Assembly: GCA_016194725.1 (NCBI GenBank)
Contig: JACQAW010000048.1
Span: 1-16,185, forward strand
DNA from: Deltaproteobacteria bacterium
Lineage (GTDB): Bacteria > Bdellovibrionota > UBA1018 > UBA923
Direction: 5' to 3'
Length of the DNA stretch: 16,185 nt
Shown here: in pieces, positions 7,882 through 14,919 of the stretch
Layout: each line of letters opens with the position of its first letter
Numbering within the stretch: the first letter of the stretch is position 1
Notes under the pieces: generated by a model
Database searches by the model: none
The model's input: only the letters and a program-made list of their open reading frames with translations
Told to the model about the DNA's origin: nothing
Position numbers and translations under genes: made by a program

Positions 7882-8721
7882 TTGTCACTGGTAAATAACC
7901 GTCGTGCGTTCGTGTCTACGAATGATGTAGTGCTGAGCGGCATTTCTGCCGTCCTGGTTTTGCTCGTCGTGACTGCCTGTGCGCCGAAAGGGGGAAAATC
8001 GAGCGTCAATGCTTCCGGAGGTGGCGCTGTGGTCACGGCCTGCGTGCTTCCCGTTACCGAGGCCAATACGATTCAAGGACACTGGGCCACCACCCCGGCA
8101 AAGGTGTCGCTGCATGTCGGCGACTTTGACCCTTCTGAAGTTAACGCGATCCAGGCGGGCGGGGCGAGCTGGAATACTTTTTTTCAGGCTTCGAAAAGTT
8201 TCAACATGTTCGATATGGGGCCGCCTGGCGGCGGCAATATCTCTTCAAACGCGCAGTCCACGCCTACGTGCGGTTCGGGCACGCTGGCGGACGGCACGGT
8301 TCTCTATAAGCGCTTTTCGAACTGGACCCATAATGCGGCTGCCATCGCGGTCACGACGACTTGCTTTACGCCAAACAACAACGGGGGCCTGGCGACAATT
8401 TTTAACGCCATCATGGAATTCAACTACGTGAACTTCTACGTTGCAAGCGCGGGCCGTTTTCCCGATATGCAAAGTATCGCGGTCCATGAGCTCGGCCATC
8501 TGCTCGGCCTCGACCATACCTGTGGGCCCCTGGGACGCCCAAACCAGGCCAAACCATTTACCGCTTGCCCTGACGTGAACGCCGACCCGAACAATCCCGT
8601 CATTGCCACGGTAATGTTTCCCCAGGTTTTTTTCGATCCTTCAGGCGCTGGCGAGGTGAAACAAATCCTGACCGCCGACGATCAGGGCCGCGCCAACTGC
8701 GCCTATACGCCGGGTAACTGA
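7882..8721 (+). CDS. Lipoprotein metzincin (matrixin-like) zinc metalloprotease
   Basis: A 279-residue protein. The N-terminus is a lipoprotein signal peptide with a hydrophobic core (about 18-31) and lipobox V-T-A-C, Cys33 being the lipidation site. The zinc-binding consensus HELGHLLGLDH lies at 202-212 (ligands H202, H206, H212; catalytic E203), followed by Met245 in ATVMFP, the methionine turn typical of metzincins. The layout after the signal peptide, including a substrate-edge strand region before the helix, is that of bacterial matrixin-family proteases (M10). There is no obvious cleavable propeptide with a cysteine switch. The start is TTG 7882-7884, preceded by AGGGGG at 7872-7877; GTG at codon 17 is an alternative that would still keep the hydrophobic core. 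It is probably anchored on the periplasmic or outer surface and degrades extracellular protein. It ends 27 bases from the convergent HD-domain reading frame, without a clear terminator. Confidence 0.88.
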   Translation: MSLVNNRRAFVSTNDVVLSGISAVLVLLVVTACAPKGGKSSVNASGGGAVVTACVLPVTEANTIQGHWATTPAKVSLHVGDFDPSEVNAIQAGGASWNTFFQASKSFNMFDMGPPGGGNISSNAQSTPTCGSGTLADGTVLYKRFSNWTHNAAAIAVTTTCFTPNNNGGLATIFNAIMEFNYVNFYVASAGRFPDMQSIAVHELGHLLGLDHTCGPLGRPNQAKPFTACPDVNADPNNPVIATVMFPQVFFDPSGAGEVKQILTADDQGRANCAYTPGN

Positions 8722-8748
8722 CCCGCGGCGATCGGGTCGCAACTGCGA

Positions 8749-10172
8749 TTAACAGTCGCCTGGCTGTGCGGCTTGCGGTTCCCTGGGCAGCAGCTTTTTC
8801 TCGCGCAACAGTGTCAGCGCCGCGGAGTTGGCGTAAATATTGGGAATGAAGTTCACGACTTTCGACAGCCGCCCCACCAGCGAGTTCTCGCGTTCAATCA
8901 GCAGCGACGGCTTCCCGTTCTTGTCGATCACTTTGATCGGGTCACGCTCGCCGTAAATATTGTCCGAATCCCGCTTGCGGTTGATCGTCTGAATGTCGGC
9001 TGTGAACGTGATATCTTTATGGGGAATATCGGCGATGATCCACTCGGTGCCCTTGCCGTGCTTCTTGAAGAGCTGCTCAATCTCCTGAACCTTCACCTCG
9101 AGTTTGCGAATCGCGGCCTCTTTGCCGGGAATCTTGCCGTTGGCATCCACTTCCATGATTCGGTGCGCGCTTTCGGGCAGTCTTACCGTGTGCGGTGCGA
9201 TGCGGAAAATCAGCATGCGCATCTGCTCGTTCAGGTTTGGGTCTTTGATCTGTTTTGACAGATATAGCTCTTGCACGCGCGACATGAAGTAAACGTCGTT
9301 GAACCCAAAAAATTTCTCGGGCTCCGAGCCGGCCATATCGAGCAGCTCATGAAACTGATAAATGACGAGCTGGAGTTGCGCACTACCTGGGAATACCAGG
9401 CAAAGCGCGCGATCAGAAAATCTTCAACCGCATGCAGGGCGTTTTCCTTCACGCCCAGCGCTTCTTTGCCGCCCGACTTGAAGGTCGCGAGATGATATAA
9501 AATATAGTCGCGGTCAATGTGGCCGTACTTGATTCCCGTGTGGTGGGCGTCGCGAATCAGGTAATCCATGCGATCGGCGTCCAGATCGGAATGCAGAATC
9601 TGATTGGCCACCATGTTGGGCGAGTCGCCCTTGATGTATTTCGAAAGCGCGGCCGAGTCGAAGCCGCCTTCTTTCAAAATGCGGGTCAGTCCGCCCGGAA
9701 AATCGCTGTTCTTGATGATGTACGAGCCCAGGTGCTCATGGTTGTTGGGCAGCTGCTTGCCCGGAAGCTTCCCTTTTTTTTCAAGCTTTTGGCCATACTT
9801 GATGTACGACCCCTCAATCGAATGCGAAAACGGAAACGTGCCGATGTCATGCAGTAGCGCCGCGATGCGAATCGATTTATGAAAAACCGACTGCGCATCC
9901 ATTGCCTTGGGGTCAAACAGCTTCTCGTCGGGCACCTGGCGGCCAATGGCGCGCACCATCTGGTCGGCCGAGTGCATCGCGCCTATGGCATGCGCGAAGC
10001 GGGTGTGCTCGGCACCATCGAAAATATAAGTCGCAAACCCCAGCTGCTTGATCCACCGCAGCCGCTGATAATAAGGCGAGTTGATGATCGCCTCTTCAGT
10101 GGTGGTGAGTCTGATGAACCCGTATATATTGTCGTAAATCTGGCCCCACTGCAGCCGGCCCTTACTTGGCAT
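8749..10172 (-). pseudogene. HD-domain phosphohydrolase split by a frameshift
   Basis: Two overlapping minus-strand frames together make one HD-superfamily phosphohydrolase (SAMHD1/YdhJ-like, dGTPase-related) of about 470 residues. The first (9231-10172, 313 codons) begins IYDNIYGFIRLTTTEEAII, has QRLRWIKQLG, and contains the metal and catalytic residues H61 (RFAHAIG), H108-D109 (LLHDIGTFPFSH), HEH at 145-147 and D-x-D-R-x-D around 198-203. After about residue 270 (near 9363) it turns into unnatural sequence. The second frame (ATG 9336 to stop 8749, 195 codons) carries the expected C-terminal half, and its reading extends upstream through FHELLDMAGSEPEKFF. Joining them needs one extra base, or a -1 slip. 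The ATG at 10172 lies inside the 3' end of thrS (11-bp overlap), so the gene is translationally coupled to it. Either a real recent mutation, a sequencing error, or programmed frameshifting could explain it. Confidence 0.8.
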
Positions 10173-11937
10173 AAGGGTGCCCGACGGCTTCGAGCTCGGA
10201 CATCTGCTTGAACAGCTCGGCCTGGGTCATCGTTGTGCTCGCCTTTTCGGAATATTTTCGCACCGAAACCGACCCACTCTCGACCTCGCGGCCACCGGCC
10301 ACGAGCATCATCGGAACTTTCTGCATCTGAATGTCGCGCGTTTTTGCGCCCATGCTTTCGTTGCGGTCGTCGAGCTCGGCGCGAATGCCCTTCGCTTTAA
10401 GCGCCGCAAGCAATTCTCGGCAGTACGGCAAGTGGTCGTTGGCCACTGGCACCACGACCGCTTGAACCGGCGCAATCCAGAAGGGAAAAGCGCCTGCGAA
10501 ATGCTCGATGATCACGCCCATGAAACGCTCGATGGACCCCAGCACCGCGCGATGGATCATCACTGGCCGATGTGGCGAATTGTCGGCACCGACGTATTTC
10601 AGGTCGAAGCGTTCGGGCAGGGTGAAGTCGAGCTGAATCGTGCCCAGCTGCCAGCCGCGCTTGAGCGCGTCGTGCACGATGAAGTCGATCTTGGGGCCGT
10701 AAAACGCGCCGTCGCCCGGGTTGACCTTGTACTCGACCTTGTTGGCCTTCAGTGCCTCCTCGAGGCCTTTTTCCGCCTGGTCCCAGACCTCGTCCAAGCC
10801 CACGCGTTTTTCCGGCCGAGTCGACAAAAACACCTTTACCTCGCCGAAGCCGAAGACTTTGTAGGTCTTCATGATCATGTCGATGAGATTCGACATCTCG
10901 CCGCCGATCTGTTCGGGCGTGCAGAACACGTGCGCATCGTCCTGGCAGAACGTGCGTACGCGAGTCAGGCCAGCCAGCGCGCCCGAAGGCTCGAAGCGGT
11001 GCAGGCGGCCGAAGTCGGCCAGTCTGAGTGGCAGCTCGCGGTAGCTGCGTTTGCTGCTCGAGTAAACGAAGGTCGAAGCCGGGCAGTTCATAGGCTTGAC
11101 GGCGAACTCGCGTTCTTCGACTTCGGTGAAATACATATTCTCTTTGTAGTTCGCGTAGTGCCCCGACTTGTGCCAAAGCGAAACGTCCAGAATCTGAGGC
11201 GTAATGATTTCCAGATAGTTGAACGGCTTATAAAGATCACGAATGTACTGCACCAGGCGGTTGTACAGCACCGCGCCCTTGGGATGAAAAAACGGGCTGC
11301 CGGGGGCCACCGGATCAAAGCTGAAAAGGTCGAGCTCGGTGCCCAGCTTGCGGTGGTCGCGTTTTTTGGCCTCCTCGATCATGAACAGGTAATCCGCCAG
11401 CTGCTTTGGCGTTTTGAAGCAGGTGCCGTACACGCGCTGCAGCTGCTGCTTCTTCTGGTCGCCACGCCAGTAGGCGCCGGCTATTGAGAGCAGCTTGAAG
11501 GCCTTGATCCAGCCGGTTTTGCCAATATGGGGCCCACGGCAAAGGTCGACAAAGTCGCCCTCCTTATAAAGGCTCCAAACGGGAGCGCCGATGTCACGAA
11601 TGATTTCGACTTTGAAGTTCTGGTCCAGCTTCTTGAAATACTCGGTCGCTTCGGCAGCCGACATTTCCGACCGCTCGAAGGCATTGTTTTCGGCGATGAT
11701 CTTGGTCATCTCGGCCTCAATGCGGGGCAGGTCTTCCGGCGTAAGCTGGTGGTCGAGTTCCATGTCGTAATAGAAGCCGTCCTCGATCGTCGGCCCGATA
11801 CCGAACTTAGCCTGAGGGTATAGCCGCTTTACCGCGTGCGCCATGATGTGGGCACAGCTGTGTCGAAGGGTATCCAGCTCGCTCGTGATCTCTCGTTCTT
11901 CAAACTCCACGATTTTCTTTGGTTCCGCCATGCCCAT
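10162..11937 (-). CDS. thrS: Threonyl-tRNA synthetase without TGS domain
   Basis: Class II synthetase that attaches threonine to tRNA-Thr. The editing domain is present at the N-terminus: HSCAH (H26, H30) and CRGPH (C133, H137) are the hydrolytic-site residues that remove mischarged serine. In the catalytic core, Cys285 (KPMNCP), the histidine of QDDAHVF (336) and the histidine of VMIHRAV fit the zinc ligands; RFEPSGALAGLTRVR is motif 2 and GSIERFMGVIIEH motif 3. The anticodon domain follows (WIAPVQAVVVPV onward). The protein is about 591 residues rather than about 640, because the N-terminal TGS domain is missing. MNCP is followed by Ala-Ser instead of the common Gly-His. The start is uncertain: ATG 11937 and ATG 11931 are two codons apart, neither with a clear Shine-Dalgarno; the frame stays open to ATG 11982. 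The HD gene overlaps its end. Confidence 0.95.
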   Translation of the reverse strand: MGMAEPKKIVEFEEREITSELDTLRHSCAHIMAHAVKRLYPQAKFGIGPTIEDGFYYDMELDHQLTPEDLPRIEAEMTKIIAENNAFERSEMSAAEATEYFKKLDQNFKVEIIRDIGAPVWSLYKEGDFVDLCRGPHIGKTGWIKAFKLLSIAGAYWRGDQKKQQLQRVYGTCFKTPKQLADYLFMIEEAKKRDHRKLGTELDLFSFDPVAPGSPFFHPKGAVLYNRLVQYIRDLYKPFNYLEIITPQILDVSLWHKSGHYANYKENMYFTEVEEREFAVKPMNCPASTFVYSSSKRSYRELPLRLADFGRLHRFEPSGALAGLTRVRTFCQDDAHVFCTPEQIGGEMSNLIDMIMKTYKVFGFGEVKVFLSTRPEKRVGLDEVWDQAEKGLEEALKANKVEYKVNPGDGAFYGPKIDFIVHDALKRGWQLGTIQLDFTLPERFDLKYVGADNSPHRPVMIHRAVLGSIERFMGVIIEHFAGAFPFWIAPVQAVVVPVANDHLPYCRELLAALKAKGIRAELDDRNESMGAKTRDIQMQKVPMMLVAGGREVESGSVSVRKYSEKASTTMTQAELFKQMSELEAVGHPYAK

Positions 11938-12018
11938 GTTTCTAGCACAGCAATCACGGCAATCCAAGGCAGCCAATGGCATGCCGGTTGCTCATGGTCG
12001 CTTCCGAAGGGGATTGAA

Positions 12019-13239
12019 ATGAAACCGACAAAAAGTAATTTAAGCATGGGTTTAGTGGCATTCAGCCTGGTATTCGCCGGGTGCGGAAAAGATATGAAAC
12101 TGGGAATCAAAGCCGCTGAAACCGAAAAGGATCAGCCCAGCGCCGCTCTGGTTCGGAATGTTCAGGTGACCTATCACACGCCGGCAGGCAAAGAGGAAAT
12201 GCGCGAAAGCATTCCCGTGCTCGGCCTGTCACAGCCGGTTTCGACCCGCGCCGATCTTTTAAAAGATCTTCATGTCGAAAAAGATGGCGTATTTGAAGCC
12301 CGTGGGTACACCGCCGATGGAATTCTCGTGCTGCGTGGCCAGGCGCTGGCCAATCCCGAGGCGGGCGATGCAATCGAAATAACTTTGGATCGCGAAGCCA
12401 GTCAGGCCACGTTGCTGGGTTCACCGGTGCTGCGCAGAATCAAACTGGCGGATGCCGCCATCTCCCAAAGCTTTGAGCGTACCGCCAAGGAGTTTCAGGC
12501 AGGCAGTGCAAATGGGCGCTGCGTTGAAATGCCGGATCTCAAATTTAACTTGGCGTCCGGTGCCCACCCCAAAATTGTCTTTGAAGGAGCCATTTCAATG
12601 CCCTCTTTCAAAGTCGAGGTGGGCGTGCGTGCGGAGCGTGGTCTATTCAAAGCGCTGTCCGCCACTCTACCTTTGGCTAACAATTCGGCCGGCCATGCGG
12701 AGCTGGAGCTGGGACGTCGGTTTCTGGACGGTGCTCTCTTTACAAAGCCCATGAGCCTTATCATTAAACTGTATTCAAACCAGTACGAAGGGTGTCTCGA
12801 ATTCAAGACACGTCCCGAGGTGGCGCCGCTGACCGCCTTTTATACCCAAGAAAGGGGAGTGGGAATGGATCAGCGCCAACAATTCCCCCTGTTTGCCTTG
12901 GGCGAACTTCATTTGGTGAACCCCAATGACTACGCCATGCAGGTCAAGGTCGTGGGTACCGTGTCCGCGCTGGCTGGTGACAAACGACTTCAGCCCTGTA
13001 TTCACCGATACAAAGACACGACGACCTTCGATAAGCTTCGCTGCCCAGCCATGATTTCGGAGACTATCACGGTGCAGCCCCATCATATTGGTGGGCTTGG
13101 AGTTTTTCCGGCTCTGAACCTCCACCCGATCGAGCTGGTCAGTCGGGGTATTCGAATCGATTGGAGTGTCACCTACAGTCCCGATTTCGATACTCTTGAC
13201 CAAGCCGAAGCACCCCTGGCGGCCAGTATTATCCCTTGA
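12019..13239 (+). CDS. Predicted lipoprotein of unknown function, 406 aa
   Basis: No family recognised. The open frame extends back to 11836, but ATG 12019 is preceded by a strong AAGGGG (12007-12012) and begins a typical lipoprotein signal peptide: MKPTK, a hydrophobic stretch, then LVFAGC with Cys22. The upstream part of the frame is only the antisense of thrS. The mature protein is mixed alpha/beta in appearance, with charged residues near the N-terminus and four further cysteines (in GRCVEM, EGCLEF, QPCIHR and LRCPAM), which could form two disulfides. No catalytic motif is visible. It is divergent from thrS with an 81-bp gap and ends 24 bases before rimI, so it may share a transcript with rimI. 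A perfect 16-bp palindrome at 12253-12268 lies inside the gene, encoding Asp-Leu-Leu-Lys-Asp-Leu. Confidence 0.8.
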   Translation: MKPTKSNLSMGLVAFSLVFAGCGKDMKLGIKAAETEKDQPSAALVRNVQVTYHTPAGKEEMRESIPVLGLSQPVSTRADLLKDLHVEKDGVFEARGYTADGILVLRGQALANPEAGDAIEITLDREASQATLLGSPVLRRIKLADAAISQSFERTAKEFQAGSANGRCVEMPDLKFNLASGAHPKIVFEGAISMPSFKVEVGVRAERGLFKALSATLPLANNSAGHAELELGRRFLDGALFTKPMSLIIKLYSNQYEGCLEFKTRPEVAPLTAFYTQERGVGMDQRQQFPLFALGELHLVNPNDYAMQVKVVGTVSALAGDKRLQPCIHRYKDTTTFDKLRCPAMISETITVQPHHIGGLGVFPALNLHPIELVSRGIRIDWSVTYSPDFDTLDQAEAPLAASIIP

Positions 13240-13263
13240 ACGGTTGTGCTAGAGTCGCGGCCA

Positions 13264-13746
13264 ATGAGCGAAGAGAACTTTTCGGTTCGACCGGCGACGG
13301 AAGACGATTTGGCCGCGATTCTAGACATTGAACGCCGATGTTATCCCGCCCCCTGTGTTCCCTGGACCGCGGATGCTTTTCGCGGCGAGATTCAAAAGCA
13401 ATTCTCCCACTTTTTGGTGCTCACGGACGATGAGACCGATTCGGTCATCGCCGGATATATCGTGTACTGGCTCCTTTTTGACGAGTGTCATATCCTGAAT
13501 GTCGCGATTCATCCGGACTGGCGAGGCCAGGCTTTTGGAACCCGCCTGATACGCAATGCGATCAATGACGCTGTCAAAAAAGAGGTGAAGCGAGTGTTTC
13601 TCGAGGTCCGAAAGTCCAATGCTGGGGCCGTTGCGCTCTATCAAAAGCTTGGATTCTTCGTTGATCACATCAAATCTGCCTTCTACGAGAACGGTGAAGA
13701 CTGTTATTTCATGATTTTATACCTGGACCAGCCTAACAAATTTTAA
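13264..13746 (+). CDS. rimI: RimI-like GNAT N-acetyltransferase (ribosomal protein S18 alanine acetyltransferase)
   Basis: A 160-residue GNAT-fold enzyme that by family acetylates the N-terminal alanine of ribosomal protein S18 using acetyl-CoA. It begins SVRPATEDDLAAILDIERRC, has ILNVAIHPDWRGQAFGTRLI, where RGQAFG is the acetyl-CoA pyrophosphate-binding (Q/R-x-x-G-x-G/A) motif, and LEVRKSNAGAVALYQKLGF, the hallmark 'EVR.SN..A..LY.k.GF' of RimI. The YENGEDCYFM end matches the usual 'YY.nGEDA..M'. ATG 13264 is chosen because the homologous region begins there; the frame could open at GTG 13246, but neither has a strong ribosome site. Other N-terminal acetyltransferases share this fold, so the substrate is inferred. 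It follows the lipoprotein gene closely. Confidence 0.85.
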   Translation: MSEENFSVRPATEDDLAAILDIERRCYPAPCVPWTADAFRGEIQKQFSHFLVLTDDETDSVIAGYIVYWLLFDECHILNVAIHPDWRGQAFGTRLIRNAINDAVKKEVKRVFLEVRKSNAGAVALYQKLGFFVDHIKSAFYENGEDCYFMILYLDQPNKF

Positions 13747-13785
13747 GCATCCCGCTTGGCACGTCCGCTGCATTACTACCTGTAT

Positions 13786-13803
13786 CGCACAGCTTATTGT
13801 GCG
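13786..13803. repeat. Inverted repeat downstream of rimI
   Basis: CGCACA (13786-13791) and TGTGCG (13798-13803) form a perfect 6-bp stem with the loop GCTTAT, about 40 bases after the rimI stop. The following bases (GATTTGG) are not a U-run, so it is at best a poor terminator. Confidence 0.35.
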
Positions 13804-13931
13804 GATTTGGGGGTACGGGTGGCGCAAGAAAACTACAAATTTCGCTTAACAAACAAGATGTTGCTATTGAGGCGCGCATCCTCCTGACTGACACAGGACG
13901 TACAGACCTAGGTTCAATCCAGAATCAAAAT

Positions 13932-13958
13932 GGTACTGGATAATTACCGTCCAGTACC
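13932..13958. repeat. Perfect 9-bp inverted repeat upstream of the transglycosylase operon
   Basis: GGTACTGGA (13932-13940) and TCCAGTACC (13950-13958) are exact reverse complements with the 9-base spacer TAATTACCG. It lies about 75 bases before the transglycosylase start. As RNA it is a stable hairpin without a U-run (TTCGTTAACC follows); as DNA its dyad with centre spacing of 18 bases suits a dimeric regulator. It may control the slt-queD-queC-DUF366 operon or end the rimI transcript. Confidence 0.45.
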
Positions 13959-14032
13959 TTCGTTAACCCAGTCTGGTAGCTATTCTTGGGAATTTGACAC
14001 GAATAGCTGCCTCATCTATGGTGGGGGTTCAT

Positions 14033-14509
14033 ATGAAAGATGCGGGCGCGCTAAAGATTGACCGTTTGAGCCGGCTCATCGTTCGCATGGCACGTGAGAA
14101 CAATCTGTCTTCCGGGCTCATTCTTTCAGTCATGAAGGTCGAGAGCGGTTTTCGGGGCTGGGCAACCAGCCCACGGGGGGCGCTGGGACTCATGCAGCTC
14201 ATGCCCGAAACTGGCGCGTGGATGGCTCAGCGTTATGGTATAGGGTGGGACGGTCCGGCTACTCTGCTCGACGAAGAGAAAAACACGACCCTTGGCATTC
14301 GGTACCTGGCGTACTTGCGTGACAAGTACAGTGGTGACCTCGAGAAGGCGCTTTCGGCCTATAACCGCGGGCCAGCCAAGGTCGACGGCGAGGTCAGCGG
14401 CGGTAAGAACGGAACATTGAAGTACTTTCGAAAAGTAAGGTATTCGCTCCCGAGGTTCGCACTCGGTGACATCAGAGGCAGGAGAAGTAACGTTGCCAGT
14501 ATCGAATGA
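14033..14509 (+). CDS. Lytic transglycosylase domain protein (SLT family), no signal peptide
   Basis: A 158-residue protein consisting almost only of the soluble-lytic-transglycosylase fold that cleaves the MurNAc-GlcNAc bond of peptidoglycan. ILSVMKVESGF contains the catalytic Glu37; SPRGALGLMQLMPETG is the 'GLMQlmP' motif; SAYNRGP is the conserved substrate-groove motif. ATG 14033 is preceded by GGGGGT (14023-14028). Upstream in-frame starts exist (ATG 14018, TTG 13994) but none adds a signal peptide or membrane helix, unlike typical secreted enzymes of this family. The protein may use another export route, act after lysis, or be an N-terminally truncated remnant; the odd stretch just upstream fits truncation. 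Its end overlaps the probable queD start by 17 bases, so it heads the queuosine operon, though no functional link is known to me. Confidence 0.82.
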   Translation: MKDAGALKIDRLSRLIVRMARENNLSSGLILSVMKVESGFRGWATSPRGALGLMQLMPETGAWMAQRYGIGWDGPATLLDEEKNTTLGIRYLAYLRDKYSGDLEKALSAYNRGPAKVDGEVSGGKNGTLKYFRKVRYSLPRFALGDIRGRRSNVASIE

Positions 14510-14918
14510 GCAGGGTGGTAAGAAGGTCGTAAAGGGCTGGGGTGTTCGGGTTTGCCTTGAGTTTTCGGCGGCCCACCATATTCGTGGCTATGACGGCGAC
14601 TGTTCGCGCCCGCATGGGCACAACTTCAAACTCGAGGTCGAGGCTACCGTTCCCACCTTGAATAAGATCGGCATCGCGCTCGACTTCAAGGATCTAAAGA
14701 AGATGACTAAAGCGCTGATTGACCGCTTTGATCATCAAGATCTGAATACGGTTGCGCCGTTTACGGATATCAACCCGACGGCCGAAACCCTGGCTCAATA
14801 CTTTTTTGAGGAGCTGGAGCGGCAGGTCGCAGCCAATACCGCTACTGCCAATATGACTTTGAAGCGTATTTCAGTGTGGGAGAACGAGCGCTCGGCGGCT
14901 ACGTACGGCCAGGTTTAA
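14493..14918 (+). CDS. queD: 6-carboxy-tetrahydropterin synthase QueD
   Basis: QueD converts dihydroneopterin triphosphate to 6-carboxy-5,6,7,8-tetrahydropterin, the second step from GTP to queuosine. The 141-residue protein has the zinc and active-site set: H28 in FSAAHH, the catalytic Cys37, and H41/H43 in CSRPHGHN; DHQDLN supplies the catalytic Asp/His, NPTAETLA is the family helix motif, and the glutamate of VWENE near the C-terminus would hold the pterin. The start is taken as TTG 14493-14495, because AGGAGA lies at 14480-14485 with a seven-base spacer; GTG 14466 is in frame upstream but has no comparable site. It overlaps the transglycosylase stop by 17 bases and ends one base before queC, so all are probably co-transcribed. 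Confidence 0.93.
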   Translation: MPVSNEQGGKKVVKGWGVRVCLEFSAAHHIRGYDGDCSRPHGHNFKLEVEATVPTLNKIGIALDFKDLKKMTKALIDRFDHQDLNTVAPFTDINPTAETLAQYFFEELERQVAANTATANMTLKRISVWENERSAATYGQV

Positions 14919-14919
14919 G

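Larger units (their letters stand above)
13749..14061 (+). other. AT-richer stretch with a possible broken small reading frame
   Basis: The 286 bases between rimI and the transglycosylase hold no confident gene. One frame is open from after rimI to TAA 13941-13943 and reads plausibly: LLPVSHSLLCGFGGTGG resembles a lipoprotein signal end, then ARKLQISLNKQDVAIEARI and LLTDTGRTDLGSIQNQNGTG. One base out of phase, ATG 13930 opens a 43-codon frame (SLTQSGSYSWEFDTNSCLIYG...) ending at 14061 inside the transglycosylase. Joined, they would make a secreted protein of about 100 residues lacking a start codon. Codons such as TTA, CTA, CAA and AAT differ from the neighbours. The other plus frame is also partly open, so chance is possible. 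Confidence 0.25.

Noticed and set aside
8722..8748. Terminator between the protease and HD genes
   Set aside because: Only short 4-bp complementarities (for example TCGC-AACT-GCGA) and no U-run on either strand.
10177..11487. 436-codon open frame on the plus strand opposite thrS
   Set aside because: It is the antisense shadow of the conserved ThrRS core; it has no domain, no good ribosome site and the composition expected of a GC-rich shadow frame.
11836..12018. N-terminal extension of the 406-residue lipoprotein frame
   Set aside because: It only mirrors the thrS 5' end; the ATG at 12019 has AAGGGG and starts a proper lipoprotein signal peptide.
13908..13922. tRNA T-arm-like GGTTCAATCC
   Set aside because: The flanking bases do not form the five-pair T stem, and no acceptor or anticodon arm surrounds it.
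13905..13960. preQ1 riboswitch before the queuosine operon
   Set aside because: AGGTTC and an A-rich patch caught the eye, but the required stem, the A-rich tail pairing and the position next to the ribosome site are not met. A covariance-model search would settle it.
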